DNA of 64,000 bases from Sycobia sp. Sy_11 (lineage: Eukaryota > Arthropoda > Insecta > Hymenoptera > Epichrysomallidae): assembly GCA_018907035.1 (NCBI GenBank), contig JACCIC010000004.1, positions 3,156,001-3,220,000 on the forward strand, written 5' to 3'. The notes under the pieces were generated by a model, which had not been told where the DNA came from, did no database searches, and worked only from the letters and a program-made list of their open reading frames with translations. Positions within the stretch are counted from its first letter, which is position 1; each line of letters opens with the position of its first letter. Shown here piece by piece: positions 37,100-49,353 of this stretch. A program made the position numbers and the translations under genes.

Positions 37100-38130
37100 A
37101 TTGTCGTTTTATATTGTCATCGGAACTGCCATCTCAATTCAATGCCGAATTAGCAACAATAACTCAGTCTTGTGGTGTCTATACTAGTCTGGATCTTAAT
37201 AAGAGGTCCTATAATTCCTCTACTGTATGAAGAAGATAGTGATGCCAGTAAGCTGGTAGCAGTTCGGGACCCCCTGAATTTTATTAATGACAATCAGTTG
37301 ATCATCTTGGCCATTGTGCGTGTATTTTTGCAATTGTGGTGATCGTAGATTCCAAGGCACCAATTGGAATTCTGTAATCATTATCTCCAAGGATCAGAGT
37401 CCACCTCGTCTCTTATTTTCATTCAAAGTTTGATTTTACTGTCAACTATCACGTATCTCAAGTGTCACCAGGCATTGTTATACTTTATAGAGTATAAATC
37501 TATCTCGCCATGACTGCTAAATTATTGAGCCTTCTGCCTCAGCTTCCAGCAGTTGGAGTTCGGCGTTTTTTATCATTCAGTAGGAGGTCTGTTTCTCTCA
37601 TATTACACGTTTCCGTGACATCGAGGCTTCATACAAGGTACAGAGAAGTTAATTGGTTTTTTCAGCTAATGTCTCTATCTTTTGCACTTCTCCAGTTTTA
37701 AAGAGTTCTCCTTGAGAAAAATTCTCTTCTATACTTCTCTTTGTAGACAGCGGACAACAGTGGTCTCCATAATCTAGTTGTTTCGTGACACCGGTAAGTT
37801 TTAAAAAGTTAAAGGTCAAAGTCACGTCTGGTATGAAATTTCCATTCCAGAAGTGATTCCACCTTCTTGAATCACCTGACATACGCAATGCCATTTTTTC
37901 GACTTTAGTTTCTAACAACTCTTCCTTTAATTTTCGATGTATACTCGTCTTCCACCTCTAACACCACCCTCGTTGAGCTGCTAGTAAGCAAGATTTGAGA
38001 AAGTTAGTCTCTTCACTATTCGCTTTTATATGCAGTGCTTTTCGGGTTTTGCCTTCAGTTCAGTCGTTACTGCATTAAATTCCACGTGCACAAAAAAGAA
38101 AGGACATTGTTCCATGCTGACATACAAGAT
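37100..38130. other. Unassigned stretch of moderate GC
   Basis: Composition is less AT-rich than the flanks, suggesting old element sequence, but no motif could be recognised on either strand. Confidence 0.3.
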
Positions 38131-38133
38131 TAA

Positions 38134-39735
38134 GGCAGTATTCTACGTTAGACCCTCGAAAAAAACGCTATTTTTGTGAAATTTTTCTGAGAATGCTATT
38201 GAAGATATTGATGTAGGATTTGAAATGCTTAATAAATACACTCTGGAAGTACATAAAAAATTGTTTTTATTTATTTTATACATTTTTTATACATGTAAGT
38301 ATGGTGAAAGTCAACACCTCAAAAAGTAGGTAACGTCGTGGTCGTAAAATCTTGCTGACGGATGGTCTGAAACAAAAAAATCTAATAGCTGTATGTTCAG
38401 TATGACTCCAGAAACCAATCTAACTAGAATATTTTATGTACGTGCAAAATCAACAAAATGGCGGCTAAAATACGAAAGAAAAAAATTGCTTTTTTCCGTC
38501 TTTTTTTGCAATAAAAATATAGTTAGAATTAAATTTTTAAGTTGATTATAGTTAGGACGGTTGATACAAACCTATAGAACATGTGTTCAAAATTTCATAA
38601 GGATCGGTTCAATATTTTTTTAGTTTTCACGACCACGGTACTTGAAAACGCTGTTTTGAGAAAAACACGTTTAGAGTTTTTGTAATTGAAAAATCGTAGA
38701 AAAAATTATCTTACGCTCACTCAGCGATTCCTGGGCCATACAATATGTCTTCAAGTTGTTCCAGGCGAGTATTTTCATCTAATTTAGCCTGATTTTTTGA
38801 GTTCTGCTCTCCTTAGAAACCTCAGTCGAATGGCGGTTCTCTCGAACCATGCACTATTGGTCGCGCATATTGGCGAACTGCATGGTGGTTTGACCGATTT
38901 TCAGGCTCATAATTTCCATTATTTTCAGAAGTGGGCTGAATCCTTCATTAAAAATGCAGGCAGCAATGAGGCATGTAATTTTAACAAATTTTTTCCATTA
39001 TAGACATGCTTCGGTGCCATAGCCCAAACTGTTGAGTTGAAACACTCATTGTTATTTTGAGTGTTTCTACACAAACATCTCTCCAGCAATTCCGTTTTTG
39101 TTAGATCTTCGTAGATCGGTGTCAGCACCTCTTGTATGTCACTAGCAAGAGCAGAACGATGTTTATAATTTTTTAAAGCATTGTTTGCTTCAGCCTTCTT
39201 ATACTTGCACCAGCTGTCTGAACAGTACGTATGCTGTGGTTTGGAGTCTGTTGAGATTTTGTGGTGATAGCCGGCCCAGATCTCGTTTCGCATGCCTTTT
39301 ACTGAATTTGAATTCCTTTCAATTGCAAGACTGTAGTTTTTAGATAACTCCTTCATTAATTTGATACTTAGATCAGAAGTCTTCACTTTTTTCATCACGA
39401 CTTTTGGTTTCAAAATTATAAATTATAACTTTTAAATTATAAAGGGAAGGTAATATTGAGAAGCAAAGGTATATATTTTGATGAGAATATATATAGGTGT
39501 AATGATTTACAATAGGGGAACAGCTGCTGCAGCGAACAAGGCCAGGTAGATGGCTTATCCGGCGCGCGCGCTGGGTGGGTCGGAATAGCACGCTCAGGTA
39601 AGTGCGTTCGAAAGGTGAAAAAGTATAGTTAGACCACCTGAATCTTTCTAAAATTTTGAATCAACATTCTTGAATAATTTTACTTTCGAAAAATGTAAAA
39701 AAAATTTTTTCAAAGTTTTAAAGTAGAATACTGCC
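38134..39735 (-). mobile_element. DNA transposon with Mutator-like transposase remnant (Kolobok/MULE type)
   Basis: The ends are short inverted repeats: GGCAGTATTCTACGTTA at the left and, on the minus strand, GGCAGTATTCTACTTTA at the right. The left end is preceded by TTAA and the right end followed by TTGA, compatible with a diverged TTAA target duplication as in Kolobok elements. A MULE with lost duplication is possible. Length is about 1.6 kb. The minus-strand interior encodes the C-terminal half of a Mutator-like transposase (separate entry). The N-terminal half is absent, so this is an internally deleted copy. Confidence 0.7.
38735..39413 (-). pseudogene. C-terminal half of a Mutator-like transposase
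   Basis: Open from 39413 to 38925 and continuing with lesions to about 38735. Family hallmarks in order are NYSLAIERN, MRNEIWAGYHHKISTD, KPQHTYC, SWCKYKKAEA, YKHRSAL, PIYEDLT, LLERCLCRNTQNNNECFNS and VWAMAPK. After a frame change come MEIMSLKIG and finally LYGPGIAE near the stop. These match the Mutator-like transposase domain found in many invertebrate genomes. At least one stop and two frame changes occur after 38925, and the N-terminal catalytic region is missing. Confidence 0.75.
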
Positions 39736-40099
39736 TTGATGCATAAGAAAAAATCCGGTTCCGTAAATCCTTTTTTATCTGTCTGTAAATAAAGTATTGA
39801 TAACATCACAAACTACGTGTCTCGACTCTTACACAACAAATTACCTATCCGATTTTAATCCATGCTTTTTAAAGGAGATCCGTTCTTTGCTTACTTTTAT
39901 ATACGCAAACCTGTACCTTTTCATTTCGAGCATTATCTTCGAAGACGTGAAATTTGACACCATCTAAAAAGTGGCTTTCGAATGCTTTCGACAGCATTAC
40001 ACTCTTATCTTCTAGCCACGTCCAAAACAGCCACCAACTTACTGAGCATTTCGAATACCTCGAAGAGTATTACGCGAGAGTTTCGGCTGTGTTGTTTGG

Positions 40100-40605
40100 T
40101 ACTGGACGGAACTTCACATTCCAGAGGGTAACGACAGGTGGTTGGCAGCTGGCCTTCTCTATATGATTTTTTTCAACATCATCATGCACCACCTACTCCG
40201 ATCACAATCTCAGGAATTCGGTGCGATGCTCAAAAATACTGCTGTCCGCGCTATGGCTTTCAAAGACAACCTAGTCCTGCTAGCAGATTGACTACCTTAT
40301 CCGCCTATATTCCCAACTGCTGGATGTTTATTAGCAATCAACAATCTCTCTCTCTCTTTCTCTTTCTTTGGAAAGAATGGAGAGATGATAGTTGATGCAA
40401 ACAGGACCATGTAGCCCCGTAGACAGATGGCGTTACCTTGGACTTTCATTCTCCACTGAGGGTAGAGAAAGCAGCCCTCTCACCAGAGTAAATGGAACTT
40501 CTGATCAAAGTCCTACATAAGTCCCAACAACGGCCATTGGCCCTACGCACATTCGCCCTACCATCTCCCTACTTCGACGATGTGGATGATAGCTGACCAT
40601 CAAGA
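40100..40605 (+). mobile_element. R2-like LINE reverse transcriptase relic
   Basis: Degraded plus-strand pieces: AVRAMAFKDNLVLLAD (about 40245-40290, motif C region with FADD changed to FKDN), DRWRYLGLSFSTEGRES (about 40420-40470) and, in another frame, LLIKVLHKSQQRPLALRTFALPSPY (about 40500-40575). They follow the order and spacing of R2/R4-group reverse transcriptases. A CT-rich tract (40347-40372) interrupts the relic. Confidence 0.5.
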
Positions 40606-40663
40606 TCCGCATTATTATTATTGTTGTTGTTGTTTTTCGTTTTTTTTCTTTTTTTCTTTACAC

Positions 40664-41790
40664 AGGGTGTTCGAAATGTTCCGGACCCCCCCCCCCTTAT
40701 AACATAAAGTAAGCACTTTATACGAAGCCAAGAAATCCCGATTATTAGGAACTTTGAGCGTATCTGATCGATATGAAAGTAATTTGATTTTGTAAGACAA
40801 ACTTTGTGGTGACGTTACATTGATATTGCCCATAATTTTACGCTGAATATTTCACGCTGAATCTCATCAATAGAGACTGTGACAAATGACTTTGTAAAAG
40901 TTTTCCAGGTTATCAGCGGATACTACATACATAGTTAGCTTTACATTTGAACTTGAATTCATTAAAAATTTTTACAATCACTATTGCCTGTTCTCAGTCA
41001 CCAATTCACTAAGAATGGTGTCCAGAGCTTACGATGAGGACGTTTCAGGATGGACAAAAGCCTCATATTGTTCAGGCACGGGAAGTGCAATTAATTAAGG
41101 TAACATCATGGGTGATCCAGCCAAATAAGGCAAGAACATCGGTGGCGCAGCCAACTAAAGCAAAAACACTAGCCGTTCAAAAACTGTTATTGTAAAATGG
41201 TTAGATTATTTTTTTCTTTGAAATTAATAGACCTACGTATCCTATGTAGATTTTGAGCCATAACATGAATACTGTGCATATCTCCGCACCTAAAATTTAA
41301 TGCTGCTCCAGAATCCGGAATAAAAAATGAATCCCTTTTTCATAAGCTGAAGATAACTTTCAAATGTCCTTGAAAATCAAGGGCAATGTCAATTTAACAC
41401 CACTATAAAGTTTGTCTTACATAATCAAATTACTTTAGTATTGGTCAGATACGCTCAAAGTTCTTAATAATCGGGATTTCTTGGCTTTCTGTTACTTAAT
41501 AGTCATTTAACCCCTTAATGCCCTTGGTAGGTCATTTTGAGCCATATCGTAGATACATATCCAGATGTCAAAATTTTGTGCTCTTTAAGAATCTGAAATA
41601 AAAAATAGGGATCCCTATTTAAAAAAAACTGAAGATGACCTTCAAATGACCTTGAAAATGATAATCAATAACAAATCCAAGGTCACCATTTAGTTCAACC
41701 TTCAAAACTGAACAACTTTTGTATTGAACATTTTTTTCCAAAGTGCTTACTTTATGTTATAAGTAGAGGATCGAGAACATTTCGAACACA
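40664..41790. mobile_element. Non-autonomous DNA element with inverted ends
   Basis: The left end GTGTTCGAAATGTTCCGGAC and following TTATAACATAAAGTAAGCAC are matched in reverse complement at about 41740-41790 (GTGTTCGAAATGTTCTCGAT, TTATAACATAAAGTAAGCAC). A further inner inverted match pairs 40725-40830 with about 41390-41500 (GAAATCCCGATTATTA, TGAGCGTATCTGA, AAATTTGATTTTGTAAGACA-like). A 290-bp direct duplication lies inside (TTTTGAGCCATA at 41256 and 41550; CTGAAGATxACxTTCAAATG at 41347 and 41632). No ORF. The superfamily is not assigned. Confidence 0.55.
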
Positions 41791-41809
41791 GTATATTATT
41801 AGGATTTTG

Positions 41810-42340
41810 AATAAGTTCTCGCTGTTTCATCAAAGATGAGAGCAGTACTCCGCTCATAGAATTTCGAATCATAACGTACATGCAAGTAAATACTGTATCC
41901 AATCTTCAATTTCAGTCTATACTAGTTCAATTTAGTGTAAACAAAATAATTTCTTATTAGTTCTGAAAATATCTACTTTAGTTCCAAATAAATTGCATTT
42001 CCGAGAACTTTTATTGCACTACTTTATTCAAAAGAAATTTGCAGCTAAATTACATAGAATTCTTGTTGAGACATATGGTGATAATGCTTTGTCAAATACA
42101 GAATACAGATACTGGCGTCAACACTTTAAAAATAATGATTTTGGACATGTGAAGAAAGAACGTTCTGGCACACGTCGAACGGTGTTCCTGCTTCAACATC
42201 AGAAAAGAAAAGATTTATTACACCTTATCATAACTGGTTATGAATAGTAAATATACTACGATAAGCTAAAGTATAGAAAAGCTTGAAATCATCACGATCA
42301 TTCAGCAATATCGTCTGCAAAAGCAGTAAAATCAGTAATT
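41810..42340 (+). mobile_element. Mariner relic with left end and internal deletion
   Basis: The left end (TTAGGATTTTGAATAAGTTC) resembles that of the 27.1 kb mariner. A transposase piece, HFRELLLHYFIQKKFAAKLHRIL and DNALSNTEYRYWRQHFKNNDFGHVKKERSG (41995-42165), jumps directly to RKDLLHLIITGYE and YYDKLKYRKA (42205-42290), deleting the second helix-turn-helix. The first catalytic Asp has become Tyr (ITGYE for ITGDE). The right end is lost. Confidence 0.7.
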
Positions 42341-42379
42341 TATTTATTATGTAGCTATTAAAGCTTTCGAAGATTTACG

Positions 42380-42860
42380 CAATAATTATTTCTGATAAAA
42401 TTAATAATTAAATACTTTTATTACTACACCCATGAACAGCTAATAATTAAATTATTGCATCGTTAATTATTCAGTTTTTAATTAGTTATTCAATTGTACA
42501 ACTATATATTATTCAGATTTTAATGGGGAGTTAGATTATTTAATTATTAAATATTTATATTCATACTGGAACATTAAAATGTATCATTATTAATTATACG
42601 AGTTATAATTGATGAATAGAATGATTAGTTCTAAATTATATAAATTATAATTCATAATTAAACTCTATAATTACCTATAATAACTCTATAAGTACATATT
42701 ATAATTGAAAATTAGAATCCTTAATTATCATTTATATAGCTTATAAATGATAATTTACATTTTTAGCTATCATTTGAAACTTTTAAATGATGTTTACAAT
42801 ATTTAATTATTAACTATGTGGTCCATAATTGATAATTAAATTATTTACAAAATTAATAAA
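42380..42860. repeat. TAATTA-rich tract
   Basis: An unusually dense set of TAATTA, AATTAT and ATAATT words on both strands without a fixed unit length. This could be a decayed simple repeat; homeodomain-type ATTA cores are abundant by composition. Confidence 0.45.
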
Positions 42861-43188
42861 AATTTTTTTGTAAAATTGGGAAAACTACCTAAAAGGTCTA
42901 CAATTACCCATTAAATTCTTTTATTAAGATTTGATACTTTTTTTTCATTGAGATATCTTTGATTGAAATAAAGTATTTTAGTAGTTTTAAAACAGGTATT
43001 TTCCCCCATTGAAAAATATTCCAACGTGAGAGATGTAAAGTTAAAAAAAGGTAAGGCATATTTGTCGGTCCTCAGATTCACGATTTCATCAAATAATTGG
43101 GAAATGGTTTAACTGATCGGAGCAGGCGGACGCGCGCGCTTGTTTATAAAACCGGCGACGTTTTGCCGCCAATGAGCGAGAGAGGGAT

Positions 43189-43323
<135 letters not shown>

Positions 43324-43339
43324 ATTTCGCTTAACGATA

Positions 43340-44292
43340 TATGAGGTGTGTTCAAAAAGTAACGAGAATTTTTCAATTTCACGGGTTTAAAGATTCCGCC
43401 TGTATAAAAATTTTTTATTATGTTGGTACGCATATCCCTGAAGTACGATAAAATTTTCAGCAATATTCATTGCTTACTTTTTAAATGGCAGCCACTAACA
43501 TTAGACGTGTTTTTTCGAGCTCGGCGATTTTCGTTTGTGAAAAAAATGGAGTAAAGAATTTGTATTCAATTTTGCGTAAAAAATGAAATAAAGTGTAATG
43601 AAGTTTGTAAAATGTTAACAAAGGCATATGACGAGCCTGTTATGAGTAAAGCAAGGGTTTAAAAGTGGTATAAGCGTTTCCAAGATGGCCATGAAAACGT
43701 TGAAGATGACGAACGATCCGGACGCCCAAGCACATCAACAACCGATGAAAATGTGAAAAAAATTAAAGAAATGGTTATGAAGGATCGCTGAATCACAATT
43801 AGAGAAGTCGCTGATGATGTTGGCATATCAATTGGCTCATTTCATGGAATTTTTTTTGGATGTTTTGAATATGAAACGTTTGGCAGCAAAATTTGTTCCA
43901 AAATTGTTGAATTTCGAACAAAAACAGCGACGAATGGAAGTTGTTCAGGAGTCGCTAAATGAAGTTAATAACGATGCAGGACTACTAAAACGTGTTATGT
44001 GAGGAAACATGGGTTTACGAATATGATGTCAAAACTAAGGCTCAATCGTTCCAATGGAGGCATTCTGGATCGCCAAGACCGACAAAGGCTCGACAAACAA
44101 AAATCGCCGAGCTCAAAAAACATGTTTAACGTTAGCGGCTGCCACTTAAAAAATAGGCAATGAATATTGCTCAAAATTTTATCCTACTTAAGGGGCATAC
44201 GTACTAACATAATAAAAACATTTTTATACAGGTGGACTCTCCAAACTCACGAAATTTAAAAATTCTCCTTACTTTTTGAACTACACCTTGTA
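43340..44292 (+). mobile_element. Mariner derivative with terminal inverted repeats of about 200 bp
   Basis: The left end (43340 to about 43540) is matched along its length by the reverse complement of about 44090-44292. Matching blocks are GAGGTGTGTTCAAAAAGTAA versus CAAGGTGTAGTTCAAAAAGT, CCxCCTGTATAAAAAT, ATTATGTTxGTACG, GCAATATTCATTGC, TGGCAGCC and GAGCTCGGCGATTTT. Ordinary mariners have ends of about 30 bp. Between the arms lies a broken transposase N-terminal half: NEVCKMLTKAYDE, KWYKRFQDGHENVEDDERSGRPSTSTTDENV, ITIREVADDVGISIGSFHGIF. Further pieces extend to about 44080 (RLNRSNGGILDRQDRQRL frame). The catalytic domain is gone, replaced by the inverted copy of the left end. Confidence 0.8.
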
Positions 44293-46600
44293 TTAAGGAG
44301 AGTATATATATATATATATATATTCACACGTCGGAACAGGTCTGTTATATATAGCAACAAAAAAGACCGACCTGTTATTTCATTGGCCTCCTTCGGAAGT
44401 CTAATGAAACATTTACTATTAAACGCGGCTAATTTTTGCTAATGTAATTACTCACCGCGTATACTAAATTACGAGGAGTGAAAATGTAACGTATAGTGAA
44501 TACTCAAAAATGAAATAAGTCCTGTCACTTCGATTTTCAGATTAAATAAAAATAAAAAAGGTGTAAATTATAGACAAACACTTTAACCATCGTCCGCTCG
44601 CTTTTAAACCGAGCAGCCATTAGATATTTATATCATATAAAAAAATAAAGCTTTCAACGGTGACCGTTTTCCCCATCTGTGGGGTACGATGAGCGCGGGA
44701 AAATAGAACATACTATAAATATTTTATATTAATGGCGCATTTGTAGCAAGATCATTACAAAGCTAAGATAAATGTTCTGAACATAGAAAATTAATCTAGA
44801 TGTTTACAAATGAAATTTGAAATCTTGGAAATCGAACTTCGACTCACAGCATGTCAAAGACTGCGAATGATATCATAAACTTTTGAGTTTTGATCATCGA
44901 TAAAGTCGAAGTTGAATACTGTGTGCTAGGTACTGCAGTGCAAAGGATTTTTAATACGTTTTTTTTCTTTACATCTATGATGTTAAAAATTCGATGCCGT
45001 ACAGCGCTAACAATTAAAACTAGTTACAATATAGTGGGTTAGGCGACAATGTGGTTGCTGTAGAAATGGTTGCTGATTGGTACCGTTATTATGAAGAATA
45101 GTCAATAGCATTATTGTTATAGAATTCCGTTATCTAGCAGTAAATCACCAGCAGCTAGTGTTCGTATACATATATATAGCTATATTGTTTTATACACACT
45201 GACATACTCTCCCACCCACACGCACGAATGCGCGCGCGTATACGATCATCCCTCCGTCACAGCTTCGTCCGAGATTATAAAATTAATTTTTTTGATATTG
45301 AAATTGTGGTACTTGTAGAGATATAATATTTTTCGCGACTATTTGATTCTGTGCTAAGAAAATATATCAAATTACTGAATTAGTAATTCTCGAAAATCCG
45401 AATGTAATTGTTCGCCTGCAAAAGATTTTGATTGCAAATATAGTGTAAGTTATTCATTGACTGTGGCAATAAAATAAGTTTTGTTGGGAATTATACTCTT
45501 TTAAATTAATATAGTAAATATGTTGGAAAGATTAGTATTTGTGATAGCACAACAACTTCATTGAAACTGTATCAGTTAGCATCATTAAATATTAACATTC
45601 TTCATTTATTTTATTTGCAATTGGTTACGTAAACAATAGTACAATTAAGCAACATGGATGAATATTGATAACGAAAATAATAAAATTGACTAATTAGTTC
45701 TATAAAGATTGTGAGAGCTAAATATTGTGTATATATAAATGTTCACTTATTTTCCGTAAAATAAAATCGAAAATTACAATTGGGAAAATATATTTTTCTT
45801 ATTACCTACTATATTTTTTTATATCATTTGATATTTTAATATTTAATATATATTATGCAATATTTATGTTGATTGTAAGATTATGGACAAGTCGATGGGG
45901 CCATCTAATGTATAAGAATATAACCGCTGCAAAAATGAAATTCCATGAAACATTATTTGAAGCTCCAATTGAGCTGCGATTTTTGATCCAGAAGGTTTAA
46001 AGTTTTTCGAGTACAACTCCAATCTACAGGCAGAATATATATATATTTTTTACGCGTTTTTCTGTAACTCACTGTGTTTTAATCACGGACATTTATCTTC
46101 CTACATCTGAGAAGACTGAAAATTAATGCAACCTCTAATCATATATGTCAATGCAATATTTTAGCATAACATTTGAACCTAAACGAATGCTTATGTACAC
46201 ATATTTTTAAATATTGAAAAAAATTGAACTACAAAGTAAGAATAAACATAACAAATTTTTTTAAAAAGCATGCTTTTTTGAGAAAAGGAAAAACTTGAAA
46301 TAAAAGAAAATAAAAAAAATAAAATTCGAACAAAAATGAATTTAAAGTTAAAAGTATAAAAAATATTCACCAAATTTTTGATAGATTAAATTAATTTTCA
46401 TGAATATTCCATATCATTTGAAACTTCTCTTGGATGTAATACATTTATCAATATAATCAATGTATTGTATTTATTTATATAAATGATCTATTTTCTTAAT
46501 TAGACTTCTCAGTCAATTACACATTAACGTGCGATGCTTAAAAAACAACTTATAGTTTTAGTATTTGTAAATATTTCTAATTTAAACAAATGAAAGTCTT
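44293..46600. other. AT-rich stretch, nothing assigned
   Basis: Contains a (TA)n run at 44304-44322 and scattered GC-richer words (44580-44690) but no feature that could be named on either strand. Confidence 0.35.
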
Positions 46601-46835
46601 TAAATAAATTTTTACATAGTCAAGTATATGTAAATATGTATTAGTATCAATTCATGTAAGTTTTGAAATGATTATTTATTATTATTCAATAAAAAAATTG
46701 CTTATTAAAACTGTACCCATGCACTCTCTTATTTAAAACGTGGGAATACAGTACTATGAAAATATAATTTAAAAATCATTTTGAGATGTACTTGTGGGCC
46801 TGTCTTTGAAAAGTTTTTTGATAATAAGGGAATTT
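46600..46835 (+). repeat. Left arm of an inverted repeat enclosing the 47.4 kb mariner
   Basis: The segment pairs with the reverse complement of about 49035-49250. Shared blocks are AGTCAAGTATATGTAAATAT, TATTATTCAATAAAAAAATT, GCACTC, ATACAGTACTATGAAAATAT and GTCTTTGAAAAG. Differences are scattered substitutions with few indels. Confidence 0.75.
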
Positions 46836-47438
46836 TAGATGCTAAATTAGTTATTTTTTTCCACAAAATAGCTACCCATATAAAATTACACTGCGGTCAA
46901 AATCAGTTTAAATCACTTGCAATAACCGAAATTATTTTTAAAGAAAATTATTTGAAATCATTTTAAAATCAGTTGAAAACCAGTTTTCAGTTTCAATAAA
47001 TTGTACTTTCGATCAAATCACTTATAACATAATCTTGTGAGATTACTAAAAATTTATATGACAAGGTAATTTTAATGTTGTGAAAATGTAATTGCGGATT
47101 GGAGTAATGATTATTTTGTCAAATGTTCATGTTATTGGCTCTCAAGCACAGAGCATAGTGGTCGTAGAAATAATAGTTTACATTAAGTACAAGATACTGA
47201 AATACAAAAATTTAAAAAAAATAATGTAAATTTATTTTCTGACAATAAATTAATTTATTTTCAAAAATATAACGAAATATATGTTAAAAATTGATGTATA
47301 TCTAAAAATCATTATGACAACAAACATTACTGAAGTCATCTTCTTTGTTTCGTAATTAAACTGGACTTACATATAAAAGTTTGCAATACTTAAACAATTA
47401 TGCAATGATCGATAGAAATTCTAAAGACATCGATGTTA

Positions 47439-48727
47439 TACGAGGGTGGATTGATAAGATTCCGACCTGACCAAGAGATGGCGCCACTAGGCATACCTTG
47501 AGGTGGCGTTCTATAGTACCATCCTTAGATAGCTTGTAGCAATAGTTTCAGTCCGATCGCCATGTTAGTTTAGATTTGAGAGCACGCCGAACAAGACGCC
47601 GCTGTGTTTTTCGTAAAAATGGAAAAGATGGAAAATCGTGCTGTCATCAAATACTTTTATTTGAAGGGGTTAACGCCGAAAGAAATTAAAGAAGGAATAA
47701 ACTCAACACTGGGGATATGCTCCCCATCATATTCAACCGTTAAGCAGTGGATTTGCGAGTTTAAAAAGGGTCGTGTGAGCACCTCTGACGAGCCTCGCTC
47801 AGGACGCCCCATTGAGGTCACAACTCCAGATATGATCGAAAAATCCATCAAATAGTGTTAAAAGACCGCAGATTAAAAGAGCGTGAGATAGCTGAGACCT
47901 GTAAGATGTCATATGAACGTGTACAAAATATTTTGCACCAACATTTGTATGTGGAAAAGCTTTGTGCAAGATCGGTGCCGTGTTTGCTAACAGTCGACCA
48001 AAAATTGATTCGAAAGAACATTTCTACCGCCAATTTGGTGTTGTAGAAGCGTAATCGAAGCGAATTTTTGCATCGATTTGTAACCGTTGACGAAACTTGG
48101 ATCCACCACTACACTCCTGACACCAAACAACAGTCTAAACAGTGGATTGGACCAGGGGAACCAACTCCAAAGAAGGCAAAAACAATTTTTTCGTCGAACA
48201 AGGTTATGGCTACTGTTTTTGGGATGCAAGAGATATTATATACATTGATTACCTTGAAAAGGGCAAAACTATTACTAGTCAATACTACGCCGACTTATTG
48301 CAACGTTTGAGCCAAGAAGTGAAAATTAAACCTCATCTGGCGAAGAAAAAAATCTTGTTTTATCACGATAACGCACCAGCGCACACGTCAATCGTTGTGA
48401 TGGCTAAAATCAACGATCTGAAGTTTGAATTAATGCCGCGCCCTCCCTACTCTTCAGACCTAACCCCGACTGATTATTATCTGTTTCCTAACCTCAAAAA
48501 ATGACTTGGCGGTAAGAGATTTGTGGACAATGAAGAAGTAATCGAAGCTGTAAATGGGTATTTTGAGGAGCTTGACGAATCAGTCTATAGAGATGGCATT
48601 ACTAGATTAGAACACCGCTATGAGAAATGTATCAGCCTTGGAGGAGATTATGTTGAGAAATAAAAAAAAATTCTTAAAAACGTTGTTTTTCTTGGTCAGG
48701 CCGAAAACTTATCAATCCACCCTCGTA
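47439..48727 (+). mobile_element. Mariner element, complete with both TIRs, inactive
   Basis: Terminal inverted repeats are nearly perfect (TACGAGGGTGGATTGATAAG at both ends on opposite strands), with TA on each side; length about 1.29 kb. The ends differ from those of the 13.1 kb copy (GGTCCCAGAA in place of GATTGATAAG), although the transposases are of the same group. Confidence 0.92.
47619..48663 (+). pseudogene. Mariner transposase with four lesions
   Basis: Begins at [20 protein letters not shown] (47619). The N-terminal helix-turn-helix part and the SGRP linker are intact to about 47850, where a small indel shifts the frame. The second part (LKDRRLKEREIAETCKMSYE) runs to an in-frame stop near 48043. 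The catalytic core starts RFVTVDETWIHHYTPDTKQQ, with a frame change near 48220 (after KVMATVF). It continues with the second Asp in FYHDNAPAHTS and the third in SSDLTPTDYYLFPNLKK, followed by TGA (48502) where the family has Trp. The end ENRYEKC-like / GGDYVEK is readable to 48660. All three catalytic Asp residues survive. Confidence 0.88.
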
Positions 48728-49034
48728 TAGTTTGGACCGTATGTAAATGTAATAATTTTATGTTACTGAATTTTGAGCTATTCATCTACTATTTATTAAC
48801 TCGAAATCCATATTGATGGTGTTGTAGTAGATTAAAGTTTCTTCGAGAAAATAAAGCATTTATTTTGATAAAAATAAATTAAATTTTTCAATGTCTTTTC
48901 ACAAAAATTCGTAAATATCCAAGTTACAATTAATTAATTTTAATTTATTCGATAGACTGGGAACTATAGTTTAAATTGCCTACTGTTCTGCAAAAAATAA
49001 TATTCCTCAATATTTCTTAACCATTTAAATTACC

Positions 49035-49250
49035 ATAAGCTTTTCAAAGACGGGCCCGCAAGTTCATGTAAAAATAATTTTGAAATTATATTTTCATAGT
49101 ACTGTATCCCCACGTTATAATTAAGCGAGTGCGTGGGGACACTTTTAATAAGCAATTTTTTTATTGAATAATAATAGGTAATAATTTCGAAACTTAAATG
49201 AATTAGTACTCATACATATTTACATATACTTGACTATCTAAAAATTGATT
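49035..49250 (-). repeat. Right arm of the inverted repeat enclosing the 47.4 kb mariner
   Basis: Reverse-complement partner of 46600-46835. The DNA between each arm and the mariner is AT-rich and not obviously repeated. Confidence 0.75.
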
Positions 49251-49353
49251 TGATAAAAACATTTTTATATATTCTTGAAGTATATTTTACTATACTATAA
49301 TTTTTTTTTAATATCAAACATTTTTAGATATATAAGCTCTGATTTTCAATTAA

